Under the pieces are notes generated by a model, which worked only from the letters and a program-made list of their open reading frames with translations, was not told the DNA's origin and searched no databases. 64,000 nt of DNA, taken from contig NW_024466607.1 of assembly GCF_017591425.1 (NCBI RefSeq), forward strand, positions 18,484,501-18,548,500, written 5' to 3'. The position numbers and the translations under genes are program-made. Below, piece after piece: positions 43,275-53,169 of this stretch. Source of the DNA: Ochotona curzoniae (Eukaryota; Chordata; Mammalia; Lagomorpha; Ochotonidae). Within the stretch, counting starts at the first letter, position 1. Every line of letters begins with the position of its first letter.

Positions 43275-43595
43275 TTTCAAAAAACAAATTTTGGTTTTTG
43301 ATTATTTGAAAGGCAGAGTTACAGCAAGGAAGGGGGAGGAAGAGAGAAAGAGAAAGATCTTCCATCTGCTGATTTATTTCTTAGATAGTTGTAATGACTA
43401 GGACTAGGTCTAGTGGAAACCAAGAGCCAGGAGCTTCTTCTAGATCTCCTACTTGGATGTCAGGATCCCAAGCACTTGAGCCATCCTCCACTGCCATCTC
43501 AGGTCTTTAGCAAGGAGCTGGATCAGAAGTAGAGCAGCTGGGATGCGAGCATTGAAGGCAGTAGCTTTGACTACTGTGCCGTAATGCAGCCTCCA
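43275..43595 (-). mobile_element. CSINE
   Basis: Tail ttttgattatttgaaaggca, a purine tract, gatcttccatctgctgattt, cacttgagccatcctccact, gatcagaagtagagcagctg, and head tactgtgccgtaatgcagcc. Confidence 0.9.
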
Positions 43596-43599
43596 AAAT

Positions 43600-43828
43600 G
43601 AATTCTTTAAGGTATATTAAGGAAGATTCTGTAAGATATGTGCTGTGCTTTGAGAATGAAACCTTCCTGTGCCAGAGTGACTGCAGCGCAATGCCAAATG
43701 CATTTACACTAGCGGGAAACACTGAAATGTGCACCAAAATAGCTGATCTGCCTGCCAAGACACAGTGAGCTTAGCCCTTGGGGTTGAAATCAGAGTCTGA
43801 ACTTGAGTCCATTCCTGGGGTTGGAAAT
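43600..43828. other. Unique DNA
   Basis: Nothing recognised. Confidence 0.4.
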
Positions 43829-43829
43829 T

Positions 43830-44190
43830 CAATACCACAGGATGGGCACATTATCAAACCAACAAGTTTATTTTGGCTCACGATTCTGGTCCAAGGTGGA
43901 GGGGTCACACTGGATGGTAGCCCTCCTGTTGGCAGAGTCCCACAGTGGCATAGAATATCACATGACAAAGAGACAGAGAGTACATGGGAGACCCAACCCA
44001 ACTGGCTTTTAGAGCAGGCCCACTCAGGAAATCACCCAATCTGCTCATCACATGATTGATTGACTCATTCATAAACAGAGTCACAATCCCCTCTTACAGA
44101 CTCCTTCTCGTCCCATCTCTTAATAACTCCTAATGGGGAATGAAATCTCAACATGAGTTTTGGAGGGGACAAACCGCAGCATATGTGCAC
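43830..44190 (-). mobile_element. MLT1/MaLR-like LTR, antisense
   Basis: Plus strand reads agtttattttggctcacgat, tggcagagtcccacagtggc, ctcttaataactcctaatgg, atctcaacatgagttttgga. This is the reverse of the MLT1-type order (caaaattcatatgttgaaa ... ttaagagg). The family level is uncertain. Confidence 0.5.
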
Positions 44191-44191
44191 T

Positions 44192-44332
44192 GGCTGAGTG
44201 GTCTTAACTAAGTGACCTCTGAGTTTTTGTTTCTATATCATAGGAATGATAATGAGGAAAATGACTGCTGAAGTGACTGCAGAGATCAGAGGAGATAATA
44301 TTTGATACAAAGTAAATGCTCAGTAAAAATTT
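44192..44332 (+). mobile_element. MIR SINE
   Basis: Sense order: gtggtcttaactaagtgacc, tctgagtttttgtttctata, ataggaatgataatgaggaa, gaggagataatatttgatac, gtaaatgctcagtaaaaa. Confidence 0.7.
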
Positions 44333-44334
44333 CT

Positions 44335-44675
44335 CCCATTCTCCATCCTCTTTTGCCTTCTTTCCTCTTGCCAGCTAGCCTGGCATATTGCAATATTTCC
44401 TGCTGCTTTCCACAGCCAACCTCCAGGAAGCCCAGGGAAGGTGGGGACAGTGTAGACCCCTGTTCAATCCCACCTGGCAGTAGCGGTCTTGCATGGCCTT
44501 TGACTGTTGGGGGAGAAAACACAAAATGCTTCTAGAGTCGGCACTTACATTTTGCTCATTTAATTAATGATCACCCTCCTCCCCCACTTACCCTTGCCCA
44601 CAGTTGAGTTTCATCTGCATCCCAAGTCCTCTGGGATCACTCTGTGCTTCTCTTCCCTCTTGGCATAAAAGCCCA
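44335..44675. other. Unique DNA
   Basis: Nothing recognised; frames of 77-78 codons on opposite strands shadow each other. Confidence 0.4.
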
Positions 44676-44684
44676 TTTAAAAAC

Positions 44685-44992
44685 AAAATTATTTCTTTTT
44701 TATTGGAAAGACACATTTACAGAGAGGAGAGACAAAGATCTTCCATCTGCTGGTTCATTCTCCAAATGGCTGTGATGACCAGAACTGAGCCAATCTGAAG
44801 GCAGGAGCTTCCTCCAGGACTCCCATGCGGGTGCAGGGTCCCAAGACTTTGGATCATCCTCTACTGCTTTCCCATACCACAAGCAGGGAGCTGGATGGGA
44901 GTGGAGCAGCTGGGACATGAACCTGAGCCCATTTGGGATCCTGACACTTGCAGGCAGAGGATTAGCCAGTTGAGCCATTGAGCCAGTCCTTC
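44685..44992 (-). mobile_element. CSINE, CCAATAAA-tail type
   Basis: Tail atttcttttttattggaaag, then gatcttccatctgctggttc, ctgagccaatctgaaggcag, gggtgcagggtcccaagact, and head ttgagccattgagccagtcc. Confidence 0.94.
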
Positions 44993-44999
44993 ACAAACT

Positions 45000-45974
45000 C
45001 ACTCTCATGTTCCTGTTTGGAGGTTTTGTGAGTGAGGAGTTGACAGTGAAGACAGTTTCCTTGGGCCTGAGGCCTTGAAAGGAGTGATGTTTAAAAAAGC
45101 TGTTAGTGATCTACAGAAGCCAACCAAAACTCGTGCTGCCCCCAGAGATCCCATGCTGGGCTGCAGCAGCCCTGTCTCCTGACTCTTTCATCAGATCCAA
45201 GGTCAAGCTCGCCCATGCTGGTGGCAGCTCAATTTTGCTCATTTGGTACATTATTTATGTAATCCGCGGGCTGTGAGGGTGTGTGGACAGAGATGATTCA
45301 GAGATGGAAATGGCTGGAAACAGATTGCAGGAGCCCAGCTCCTCCTACTAGGGTGTTTCCCACCCCCTCCCTTAGCTGCCTTCTGTGCCACTCCCTGCAG
45401 GTCCCGCCCAAGCTGTTCAGGCATCCTACACCCCTGGGCCTCTGCAGGCAGCTGGGGTGGGGGGGAGATGGGCAGGGCGGGAGGGCACGCTGCTCCGTTA
45501 GAGACCTCAAGGTTGCAAAGTGTCTGAGAACACATCCCCTCCTTGGATGTAACGCTCATAGGAGAAAAAAAAACCCCACACCCATGAAATAGCATAAGGA
45601 ATTCTAAAAAAGTTATGATGACTACTTCAAGGTTCATTTTCTGAAATATCAAAAAAAAATTTTTTTTAAAGAAAAGTTTCTGGGGTTTATGTTGTTACCC
45701 TGTTTTTCTGGGCCAGGTCTGGCACCTGGGCTGCGTTAGCCTGGGGATTAGGTAGCCCTGCCAAGTGACCAACGGGCATGTGGCTCCTTCATGGGAACTC
45801 TGCTCAGCTTTGTAAGAGTTTGTCCCCACCTGGAGTGCCAGCTGTGGGGTTGGGCAGGTGTGGCTAGGAGACTCACCTGTTCTGGTTTTTGGTTACCTAT
45901 CTGAAAACCATACCATGCAAGTGTGATGTGCTCTGATCTCACAGCTCATGTCCCAGTGCTGACAACCAGGCAAA
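45000..45974. other. Unique DNA, partly GC-rich
   Basis: A G-rich part lies at 45450-45490 (including gggcaggg and cgggaggg). The 133-codon minus frame and opposite 103-codon plus frame at 45251-45652 are antisense shadows without a recognised domain. Confidence 0.45.
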
Positions 45975-45979
45975 TCTGC

Positions 45980-46030
45980 TTCTCCTCTCTCCTCTCTCCT
46001 CTCTCCTCTCTCTCTTTCTTTCTTTTTTTC
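45980..46030. repeat. (CTCTCCT)n polypyrimidine tract
   Basis: About four 7-bp units CTCTCCT followed by CTCTCTTTCTTTCTTTTTTT. All pyrimidine on the plus strand over about 50 bp. Confidence 0.93.
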
Positions 46031-46037
46031 ACATCTT

Positions 46038-46140
46038 TCTAAAGATATATATGTTTGAAAAACAGGGAGAAAGAGATAGAGATCTTTCATCTTTTGGTTT
46101 ATTCTCCAAATGGCCATGACACTTGGGACTGGACTAGGCA
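46038..46140 (-). mobile_element. CSINE 3'-half fragment
   Basis: Order gtttgaaaaacagggagaaa, gatctttcatcttttggttt, tctccaaatggccatgacac. Stops where another SINE begins. Confidence 0.7.
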
Positions 46141-46375
46141 AAAGAAAGAAAGAGAATCAGAGAAACCTCCCACCCATTGGTTCATGCTGGGAACTTAACC
46201 TTTCTCTCTGTCCCCACATGGATGGCAAGAACCCAAGTATCTAGCCATCACTTGCTGCCTTCCAGGGTCTGCACTAGCAGGAAGTAGGACCGTAACACTG
46301 CAATTCAGACATTCCCTTAATGCAACATAGATGTCCTAAGCAATAGCTTAGCCTCAGAGCTGATCACTCACCCCA
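46141..46375 (-). mobile_element. CSINE, old type, tail shortened
   Basis: Order cccacccattggttcatgct, tatctagccatcacttgctg, gtctgcactagcaggaagta, aatgcaacatagatgtccta, and head gagctgatcactcacccc. Confidence 0.72.
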
Positions 46376-46379
46376 GTTT

Positions 46380-46510
46380 TTAAAATATGTTCTGATCAGC
46401 ATGTAATGCATGTACTTTTTATGGGGTTACTCTATAATATTTCAACATGTGGATGCATTATAAAAAGATTAACTCAAGCAATGATCATTTCCATTTGCTT
46501 GTCCACCAGC
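46380..46510 (+). mobile_element. Ancient L1M-like 3' fragment
   Basis: Reads gtactttttatggggttact, tttcaacatgtggatgcatt, aactcaagcaatgatcattt. This recalls a common old L1 3' block (tttatggggtac ... gataaaatcaa). Weak. Confidence 0.35.
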
Positions 46511-46511
46511 T

Positions 46512-46985
46512 CCTGTCTTTTCCAGTTCCTGTCAAGTTCTTTGGGTCTAGACTGAGTTTCCTTGAGCCTCCTCTGGGGGCTAGCTGACCGTTGGCTTAGG
46601 ATAACCTAGGCTGGAGTGGAGAGTTTCTGCTCTCTGCTGTGCTGCCTGTCCCCTGTCTTCTAACAGGCTGCCCCCCTCTGCCTCCCAGGGAGCATTCTCA
46701 CACAGTGGCAATCAAGAGTGAGAATAGGCACAGCCACAGAAGGCTCTGCTTACAACATTTCTGCCAACATCCCATTGGCCAAAGTCAGTCGCATGACCAA
46801 ACCCAGGGTCTGGGTGGAAAGACATGTTGCATGGCAAAGAGCTCAGACAAGCATGGGGTCCAGGTGACCTTTGGAAAGACCACTCACCTCAGCCCTACTC
46901 ATCAAGCCCAGGTGGGGATCCAAGGAGAGATCTGTGAAGCTCAGCCAGGGCGTCCTGGGCAAGGGTAAATGCATTTCTCTCGATC
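46512..46985. other. Unique DNA
   Basis: The 109-codon plus frame at 46639-46968 has no recognised domain. Confidence 0.4.
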
Positions 46986-46989
46986 TGGA

Positions 46990-47425
46990 TTCTCCGTGAG
47001 CATATTCTTCAGAGAAACAGAAGCAGCAGATTGTATTTCTGCACAGAGATGTGATGCAAGGAATTGTGTTTGTGGTGTAGGGATTTAGTAGGTCCAAAAT
47101 CCAATGGAGTTTGGCCTCCCAGGAGATCCAGGGGAGAGTCTTAGTTGAAGTCCAAAGATAGTTCACTGGTGGAGCTCCTTCTTACTTGGGGAAGTCAGTC
47201 TTGGTTCTCTCAATATTTTTATGTGATTGCAGGATGCCCACTCACTTAGATGGGACAATGTGATTTATTCTGCAAGCATGCATTTTGTTATTGATCTTAT
47301 CCCCAAACACCTTCACATAAACATCCAGAATAATGTTTGACCCCATACAAGAGTATAGTTACCATGGACCCCACCAACTTGATGCAGAAAACAAACCATT
47401 GCAGGTCTAAAATTCGTTGCTAACT
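46990..47425 (-). mobile_element. Ancient L1M/MER-class repeat, antisense
   Basis: Plus strand has attcttcagagaaacagaag, ggtccaaaatccaatggagt, tacttggggaagtcagtctt, caaacaccttcacataaaca then tccagaataatgtttgacc. This is the reverse of a widespread old repeat ending with the gttctgtttctctggagaa phrase. The class is certain to be old; the family name is not. Confidence 0.55.
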
Positions 47426-47564
47426 CGACATTCGTTGAGGGCCTACTGTGTTGCTGTCAGTATACTTACTGGATCGTGGCGGTCACTGCAAGTATTTACA
47501 TTTGTCTAAGGAGGTCATTAAGGAAGACAGGGAAAACACTGTGCACAGTGCTATCTGTGATATA

Positions 47565-47895
47565 TGCCTCCTTTTCAATTTTTGAAATGCACAGTTGACA
47601 GGGTGGAGAGGGAGAGAGATGGACAGATAGACATACCTTCCAGTCACTGGTTCACTTCCCAAATAACTGAGACGGTTGGGGTTGATCCAGGCCAAAGCCA
47701 GGAGTCTGGAACTCCCTCTGGCTTTCCCACGTGGGTGGCAGGAACCCATGTGCTTGGGCCATCCATCTCCTGCTGCCTTCCCAGGAAGCTTATCAGGAAT
47801 CTGAACTGGAGGCGGAGTGGCTGGAGCTGAAACTGACACTCTGATGTGTGGCAAGCAGCACTGTCACCTCCTGGGCCAGCACGCTGGCCCATTCC
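47565..47895 (-). mobile_element. CSINE, old type
   Basis: Order ccttccagtcactggttcac, gttggggttgatccaggcca, cccacgtgggtggcaggaac, catctcctgctgccttccca, gtggctggagctgaaactga, and head cctcctgggccagcacgctg. It is the last CSINE before a 9.3-kb stretch without any. Confidence 0.88.
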
Positions 47896-47924
47896 CGAGC
47901 AGTACACATCCTAAACATATTTTT

Positions 47925-48100
47925 CATGTCTAATGTCTCATTTAACACCCACAGCAAACCTGTGGGTGGGCACTGGTATCCTTGTTTTTCAGCTGTGGAG
48001 AATGAGGCTGGAAGATCTGAAGTGAGCTTGTCACTAGCAAGTGCCAAGATTGGGTTCACATGCACTCGTCCCGAGCCCAGACTTCTGGCAGCTGCACTGT
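47925..48100 (-). mobile_element. MIR SINE
   Basis: Reads catttaacacccacagcaaa, ctgtgggtgggcactggtat, cttgtttttcagctgtggag, cttgtcactagcaagtgcca, agattgggttcacatgc. Reversed MIR order. The 166-codon plus frame at 47848-48348 runs across it and is not considered a gene. Confidence 0.68.
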
Positions 48101-49465
48101 GTCACTCCTGGCCTGGGGCTGTGAGCTCTCGTGGATGGCAGAGCAGTGGAGCTGGAGCTGGGCTTGCAAGGTGGCTCCTCACAAGTTGGGAAAGGCCACT
48201 CCACTCTCTTGTCCAGATCCTGTTGCTGGCCAGCGTGCTTTGTCATTGTCTGAGCCTGGGGAAGGTGGGTGGTAAGCACACCACCACCATGGTCACAGAG
48301 TCTGAAAGGCCATCTTGGGAAGCAGCCCTGTCAACGTCCTCCTCTTGAAAGGGACAAATGAATATGCGTCTGCGTGTAGGTTGGGAGGGGGTGGGTTGGA
48401 GCTCTTTCCAGCGAAGCCACCTCTCATCTGTTCTGTTCAGAGGCGTGCTCCGGGTGAGTGTGTGTACAGACATACATATGTAATATTTTCAGACTTTCGC
48501 GTGCTTCCAAACTGCTTGCAGATGGAGGTATGTGCGAACGGGTGTGGGGGAAGTGCGCTCCCCATGGAGGGATTGCTCCTATGTGTGTTTATAGCAAGTT
48601 GTCTGCAAAGGGGCTGCTCATTGCCACTGTCAGCTAGGGGCTGAATGTGGCAGTGCACACATTAGCCATCCACCTGGTACACAGAGGGGGCCAAAAAAGC
48701 CTGACCTGGCACAGAGCTAAAAACCTGGGCAGGCAGGGGAAGGAGGGGTGCTTTATGTAAGTGGTTTTTAGACAGAAGGAGGCTTCGATTTAATTGCATA
48801 AAAGGCAGTCTCTCTTGAGTGGAGAAGCAGGTCCTTTCCAAATCTGTGTTAGGCAAATCTTTGCTGAGTTTCCAGAGGTCCCTGGGTTTTTATCGTTGCC
48901 CACGGATGTGTGGAGTTCTAGCAGGTCCATTTGCATTCTCAATCTTACTCCCACTCGAGGCCACTCCACCCCACCTCAAGAGTGTCAAGCCAACCTATAG
49001 CAGAGACAGTGGTTTTGAGAAAGGGGCAGGAGGATGTTTATTATTCTGGAATACCGGGAAGATGCAATAAAACACGTTTGGGGTAGTTGTTTTCCCTTGC
49101 GCCTCAATGGATAGGCCAACTTTAGGGAGTATTTTGAACTCTGAATTTTGGCCATGTTGGAGTTCACCTTGGGGAGAGCCAGTTTTGGTTCCAGCATCAT
49201 AATTTTTATGGCCCCTGCTGGAACCATGGCTAGTGACTGGGGTCTCAGAGACCTAGAGGAAGAGGAGGCTGACTTTCTGTGTGGGCATTGGGTTAAAGAT
49301 CTTGGGTGTTATAAGAAAAACCCGAGCTTGGATCATCTGGTTCCAATACAGCTATAATCAAGGTTAATTTTTTTTAATATCCTCTGTTTATATCTCAGTC
49401 ACAAATAACACCTGATCTTCTTCAACAGGAAGCTGCTTTTGTGTGAGCTCATTGCTCTGTAGGAT
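48101..49465. other. Unique DNA
   Basis: No repeat recognised over about 1.4 kb. Overlapping frames on both strands, none with a domain I can name. Confidence 0.5.
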
Positions 49466-49469
49466 GAGT

Positions 49470-49503
49470 CCCCCCCTCCCCCCCCCGCCCACCCCAACCC
49501 CCC
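49470..49503 (-). repeat. C-rich tract; G-quadruplex potential on minus strand
   Basis: C runs of 7, 9, 3, 4 and 6 separated by one to three other bases; the minus strand therefore has at least four G runs of three or more with short loops. Confidence 0.85.
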
Positions 49504-49504
49504 A

Positions 49505-50145
49505 AGAAGGGACAAAGGGGTTTGCTGTACTCTATAAGGAAATACTCAGTGCAAGCTAGTTCTGTGCTGGGCAGGAGGAAATTCACCTGCAGTGTAGGTT
49601 TTTGTAAGCACCACGCCGACTTTGTTCACCTTTGTACAGCTGTTGTCCTTTCCTGAGAGCACTCAGCAAACATTTGTTAGCTGGATAATGGCTCTATTGA
49701 GCCCGGCCAGAATGGAGGCAGCCTCATCCAGAGTAACCCTTGCAGACTGTGACAACACAGGCTACGAAATGTGGTTCTTATGCAGGTTGCTGGGAACAAG
49801 TAGGTCAGGGAACAAGCAGGGACATGGGACTTCTTCAGCCATCATCATTGGTTCTTCCATGCTGAGAGGCATAGAAATCTGAAGACTGAAAGATCATCTC
49901 TGGCTGGCCCAGGGCTGTCCTCCTCGGTCTATTTCTTCCTAGGAACTTGTATCTTCCCCCATGAAGCAACACTATTTTTGTTGTTTTTTCATCTCTGTGC
50001 TTTCACATGTGTTGTTACCTTTGCCTGCCACCCCTCCAAGTCACCTGATAGAAACTTTGCTCCCCATAGTCCCAGATCTCTGCTTATATGTGAGTCGTGT
50101 GAGGTGGAGGAGCTGGGCTCATGGGCTCGGGAATCTGCTTAAATG
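49505..50145 (+). mobile_element. Possible L2 fragments
   Basis: At 49650-49690, gagagcactcagcaaacatt plus tgttagctgg resembles the L2 terminus (gcactcaataaatatttgttg). At 49990-50050, ctctgtgctttcacatgtgt and ttacctttgcctgcc resembles the more internal L2 phrase (gcctttgcacatgctgtt). Both weak. Confidence 0.35.
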
Positions 50146-50149
50146 GATT

Positions 50150-50290
50150 TCCTTCCTGGATGGCCACTGTGTATGTGGCATCTCGACAGGCAGCCTGAGT
50201 CACTTCACAATTCCGGACCTTGAATTTTCATCTGGAAAGTGGTCATGACATGAATAGGACTCAGATCAAAGGACTGGCGAACGGGTTGAG
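50150..50290 (+). mobile_element. MIR fragment
   Basis: Order gcagcctgagtcacttcaca, ttgaattttcatctggaaag, tggtcatgacatgaatagga. Sense MIR order, partial. Confidence 0.45.
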
Positions 50291-50552
50291 CCGCTATATA
50301 TAGACAAAAGACACAGACAGCCGGTCTGTGCATCCGTGCTAAGCTTCCCTCTTCTTTACCCCTGTTGAAATTTCTTCTTCATCTTCCCACAGCAACCTGC
50401 TCTTCTTGCCTCTTTGCCCATTCAGCACCGTAAGTGGCCCACTCCCTCACTCAGCGGCGCTCAGGGGCTCTCCAGTAACTACCCCAGTTACAGTCAAGCC
50501 TCCAAGCAGGCTTTGAGGTTATTTTGCAAGCCAGCTGACAATGATACCATAC
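50291..50552. other. Unique DNA
   Basis: Nothing recognised besides a TATATATA string at 50294. Confidence 0.4.
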
Positions 50553-50554
50553 CA

Positions 50555-50680
50555 GGAGTCTTCAGAAGTTAGTGGAAAATGAGTTTCCTGAAAAATACTG
50601 TATGGATTTCAAAACGCTTTACACCAAAACAAATGTACATTTCAATTCCATTTCCCCTCCCACCAACTTTATGAAATCCC
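50555..50680. mobile_element. Mariner-like MITE, about 126 bp
   Basis: Left end ggagtcttcagaagttagtg; right end, reversed, gggatttcataaagttggtg. Interior atactgtatggatttcaaaa matches the 21155 copy (gcatgacttcaaaa). Confidence 0.62.
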
Positions 50681-50681
50681 T

Positions 50682-51730
50682 GCACATTTTTCCCATGACT
50701 TCCTGCTCCACATCTGAGGTTATGACCCTAAACAGGTACTCTGTGTTGATTCCTAAAACAGGTCTCCATTCTCTTACCTCATCCCTCAGGCCATTTTTGG
50801 TGGAGGACTGACCTTCCCTGACCTCTGTCTGCTTTGACTCCCATGCAAGGCAGAGGGAGAGGTCTGCATTCCAGGCAGGGTCTCCCTCGCTCTGCAGGCT
50901 TCCCCAACTCTTGGCTTGGTTCTGGAGGTCAGATTCTGCACTCCATCGAGAGGCAGCACGCTCCTCGGATCACGTTCCAAGACACATTTGTGCATTGCAG
51001 CAGACTGAAACCCATCTGCTTTTAAGCTTATAAAAGGTTAATGTTCCATCATCACCCGGAGTGTCCTACTTTGCTCTCCTCCTTGGGACATGGGTTTTAT
51101 TGCACTGCTTTGGGTGGCTTTCAAGGGCCTACATCGGTCATCTTGAGGGATTTTAATTGAGCCAACATGGAGGAGGCTGCTTATACTCTCAAGAGGGTCA
51201 CTGCATCTTATTGTCCCTGAGAACGTATGACTTTTTAAATCATTATTTAATGATTCATATGAGGTGGAAGATGCTCCTTGTGGAATGGTAGGAGAGAAAT
51301 CAGAATGCAACATTGCATTTATAATAGAATTATAATGATGTAGAAATCATGTAGGTCAGCCCAAGAACAGGCCATAAGGCTAGTGAAAACAGATGTGGGG
51401 GCGAAATGAGATTATCAACAACTCTTTTTTTTTTCTTCTTGTTGAGTTAATGTTGCTGCTATTATGTCAAATAGAAACATCAATGAATAATATTAGTAGT
51501 TCTTGTTTTGATATCTGAGTAAGATAACACACTTGCTTACTCTAAGCTGCTGATCTCTACCATGTCTCAATGAATCTTCCCAGCATGCCTGTGAGGTGTG
51601 AGTGTAGAGGTGAGAGGTCCAATCACAGGACCTTCCACAGCAGCTGCTTCCCCTTCCAGCCCATTTTTTCAACCATTGACACTCTTTCATGGAAATATAA
51701 TCAAACCATTTTTCATTGATCATTACCATG
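50682..51730. other. Unique DNA
   Basis: Nothing recognised over about 1 kb; one T run at 51426. Confidence 0.45.
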
Positions 51731-51731
51731 A

Positions 51732-51858
51732 AGGGCCTTCAAAAAGTTCATGGAAACACTATATTGTGAAAAAATGCCATACGTGGTTGCTCTCATCGCT
51801 CATACTCAATTGGATATATTTTCATTCTATTTTCCCAAGGACTTCTTGAAAGCACCCT
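51732..51858. mobile_element. Mariner-like MITE, about 127 bp
   Basis: Left end agggccttcaaaaagttcat; right end, reversed, agggtgctttcaagaagtcc. No coding capacity. Confidence 0.68.
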
Positions 51859-51859
51859 G

Positions 51860-52165
51860 TTGCAAGAGTAAGCAAAATTGAAACATACTGATAGAAGAAC
51901 ATGTTTTCTATGGAAAGTGGCCCATCAGGTCAAAACGCAATGCTCCCAGCCCCGGGGGAGATCCATTATTAAGCTTTTCAAGTCCTCCTGGGCAATTTCT
52001 CCACTTTGGCCTTAGCCTTGAGGCTACAGCCCAGAAAGTTCCTGACATTGCTATTGGGTGACAAAATCCCCATTCTTGAAATCTGAGATAACAGTGGCTG
52101 AGGAAATGGTGCTTTGAATGGGATGAAGTGACTCAGCTGGGCAGAATTAGCTCAAACAAAGGGCA
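51860..52165. other. Unique DNA
   Basis: Nothing recognised. Confidence 0.4.
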
Positions 52166-52169
52166 ATGA

Positions 52170-52452
52170 CATTGTGGTTTCTCTCATTCTCATACTTCTG
52201 TTGCCCACCCCAGGTTCTTTGGCTCCCTTGCAAAGGAAATTGACAAAAGGTCAGAGGACAGCCCAAGCAAGGTTTATTGGGGGCTTATGATTGAACAGAA
52301 GAGAGACAGCAGAGTGGAAAGAGGTTCCACCCACTGGCTCTCAAAAAGGACATAGCACCTTAATATCCCACCGTGGTATACCACCCTGGTATTTTACCCT
52401 GATTTATCACCACCCTGGCCTGGTATTCTGCACAGATGCTCTTAGTTGTGTG

Positions 52453-52483
<31 letters not shown>

Positions 52484-52700
52484 TTGCACACAAGACTCAA
52501 AAGGGCAATGTTACTCACTACAGTCTCTCCAAGAGGATCACACTGGTCACCATCAGGCCATTCTGGGCATGTATGCAAGTTGGGCACATGGCAGTAAGGG
52601 ATCTTTTGCAGCTAAGATTTGGGTGCTATTTGCTCCTGATTGGGTCAGAACTAGAGATGAGTATATGCCAGGTTGGGCAGGCTTATTTTCATGAACCCTA
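52170..52700 (-). mobile_element. Candidate solitary LTR, antisense, family unknown
   Basis: On the minus strand there is an AATAAA within ccccaataaaccttgcttgg (near 52280), followed by a T/G-rich stretch (tctgaccttttgtcaatttc), which is the usual polyadenylation layout of an LTR. No tRNA primer site or internal coding is seen. A (GT)n lies inside at 52446-52483. It could also be unique DNA with a chance signal. Confidence 0.35.
52446..52483. repeat. (GT)n microsatellite
   Basis: A GT run of about 38 bp with one CG interruption. Confidence 0.97.
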
Positions 52701-52704
52701 ATAC

Positions 52705-53104
52705 CATCCTAACTCACTTCAAAACTTTAGAGAGCAGGTAGATTGCAGCAACACTTGGAAATCTTTTCTAACTAAAGAGTTAAGCTTCAAAGCAATGAAT
52801 GCATATCTGAAAGTGAAGACTGAATATCACTTCATCATAAAAATGCTACACAACTATAAAGGAGTTAGGTTAGGTGGTACTCAGGTTTGTGGTTTTCTGA
52901 TGTTAGTATTACCTAGAGATAATCCAGACATTGCTAATGTTTTCACCTAATTAAAATATTCAAAACTACCATAGAGTTTAGGTTAAAAAGAAGTTCTGTA
53001 TCAGTTTATTAAGAGTGATTATAATCTTCTTTAGGCATTTTGGTGTTTTTCATATTGACTTCATGAAGCAGCCATGCAGTGAAAATAAGCTGCTAGATTT
53101 ATCT
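52705..53104. other. AT-rich unique DNA
   Basis: Nothing recognised. Confidence 0.4.
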
Positions 53105-53168
53105 TTTGTCATTCATTTATGCATTTACTTATTCTTCTGGTAAATATTTATTGAAAGGTGTCACGGGA
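53105..53168 (-). mobile_element. L2 3'-end fragment
   Basis: Reads gtcattcatttatgcattta and ggtaaatatttattgaaagg, the reverse of the L2 terminus. Confidence 0.4.
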
Positions 53169-53169
53169 A

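Noticed and set aside
47848..48348. 166-codon plus-strand frame
   Set aside because: Starts in the CSINE head, crosses a reversed MIR, has no domain, and is shadowed by antisense frames.
50285..50310. TATATATA as a promoter
   Set aside because: Isolated AT string without initiator, frame or conserved surroundings.
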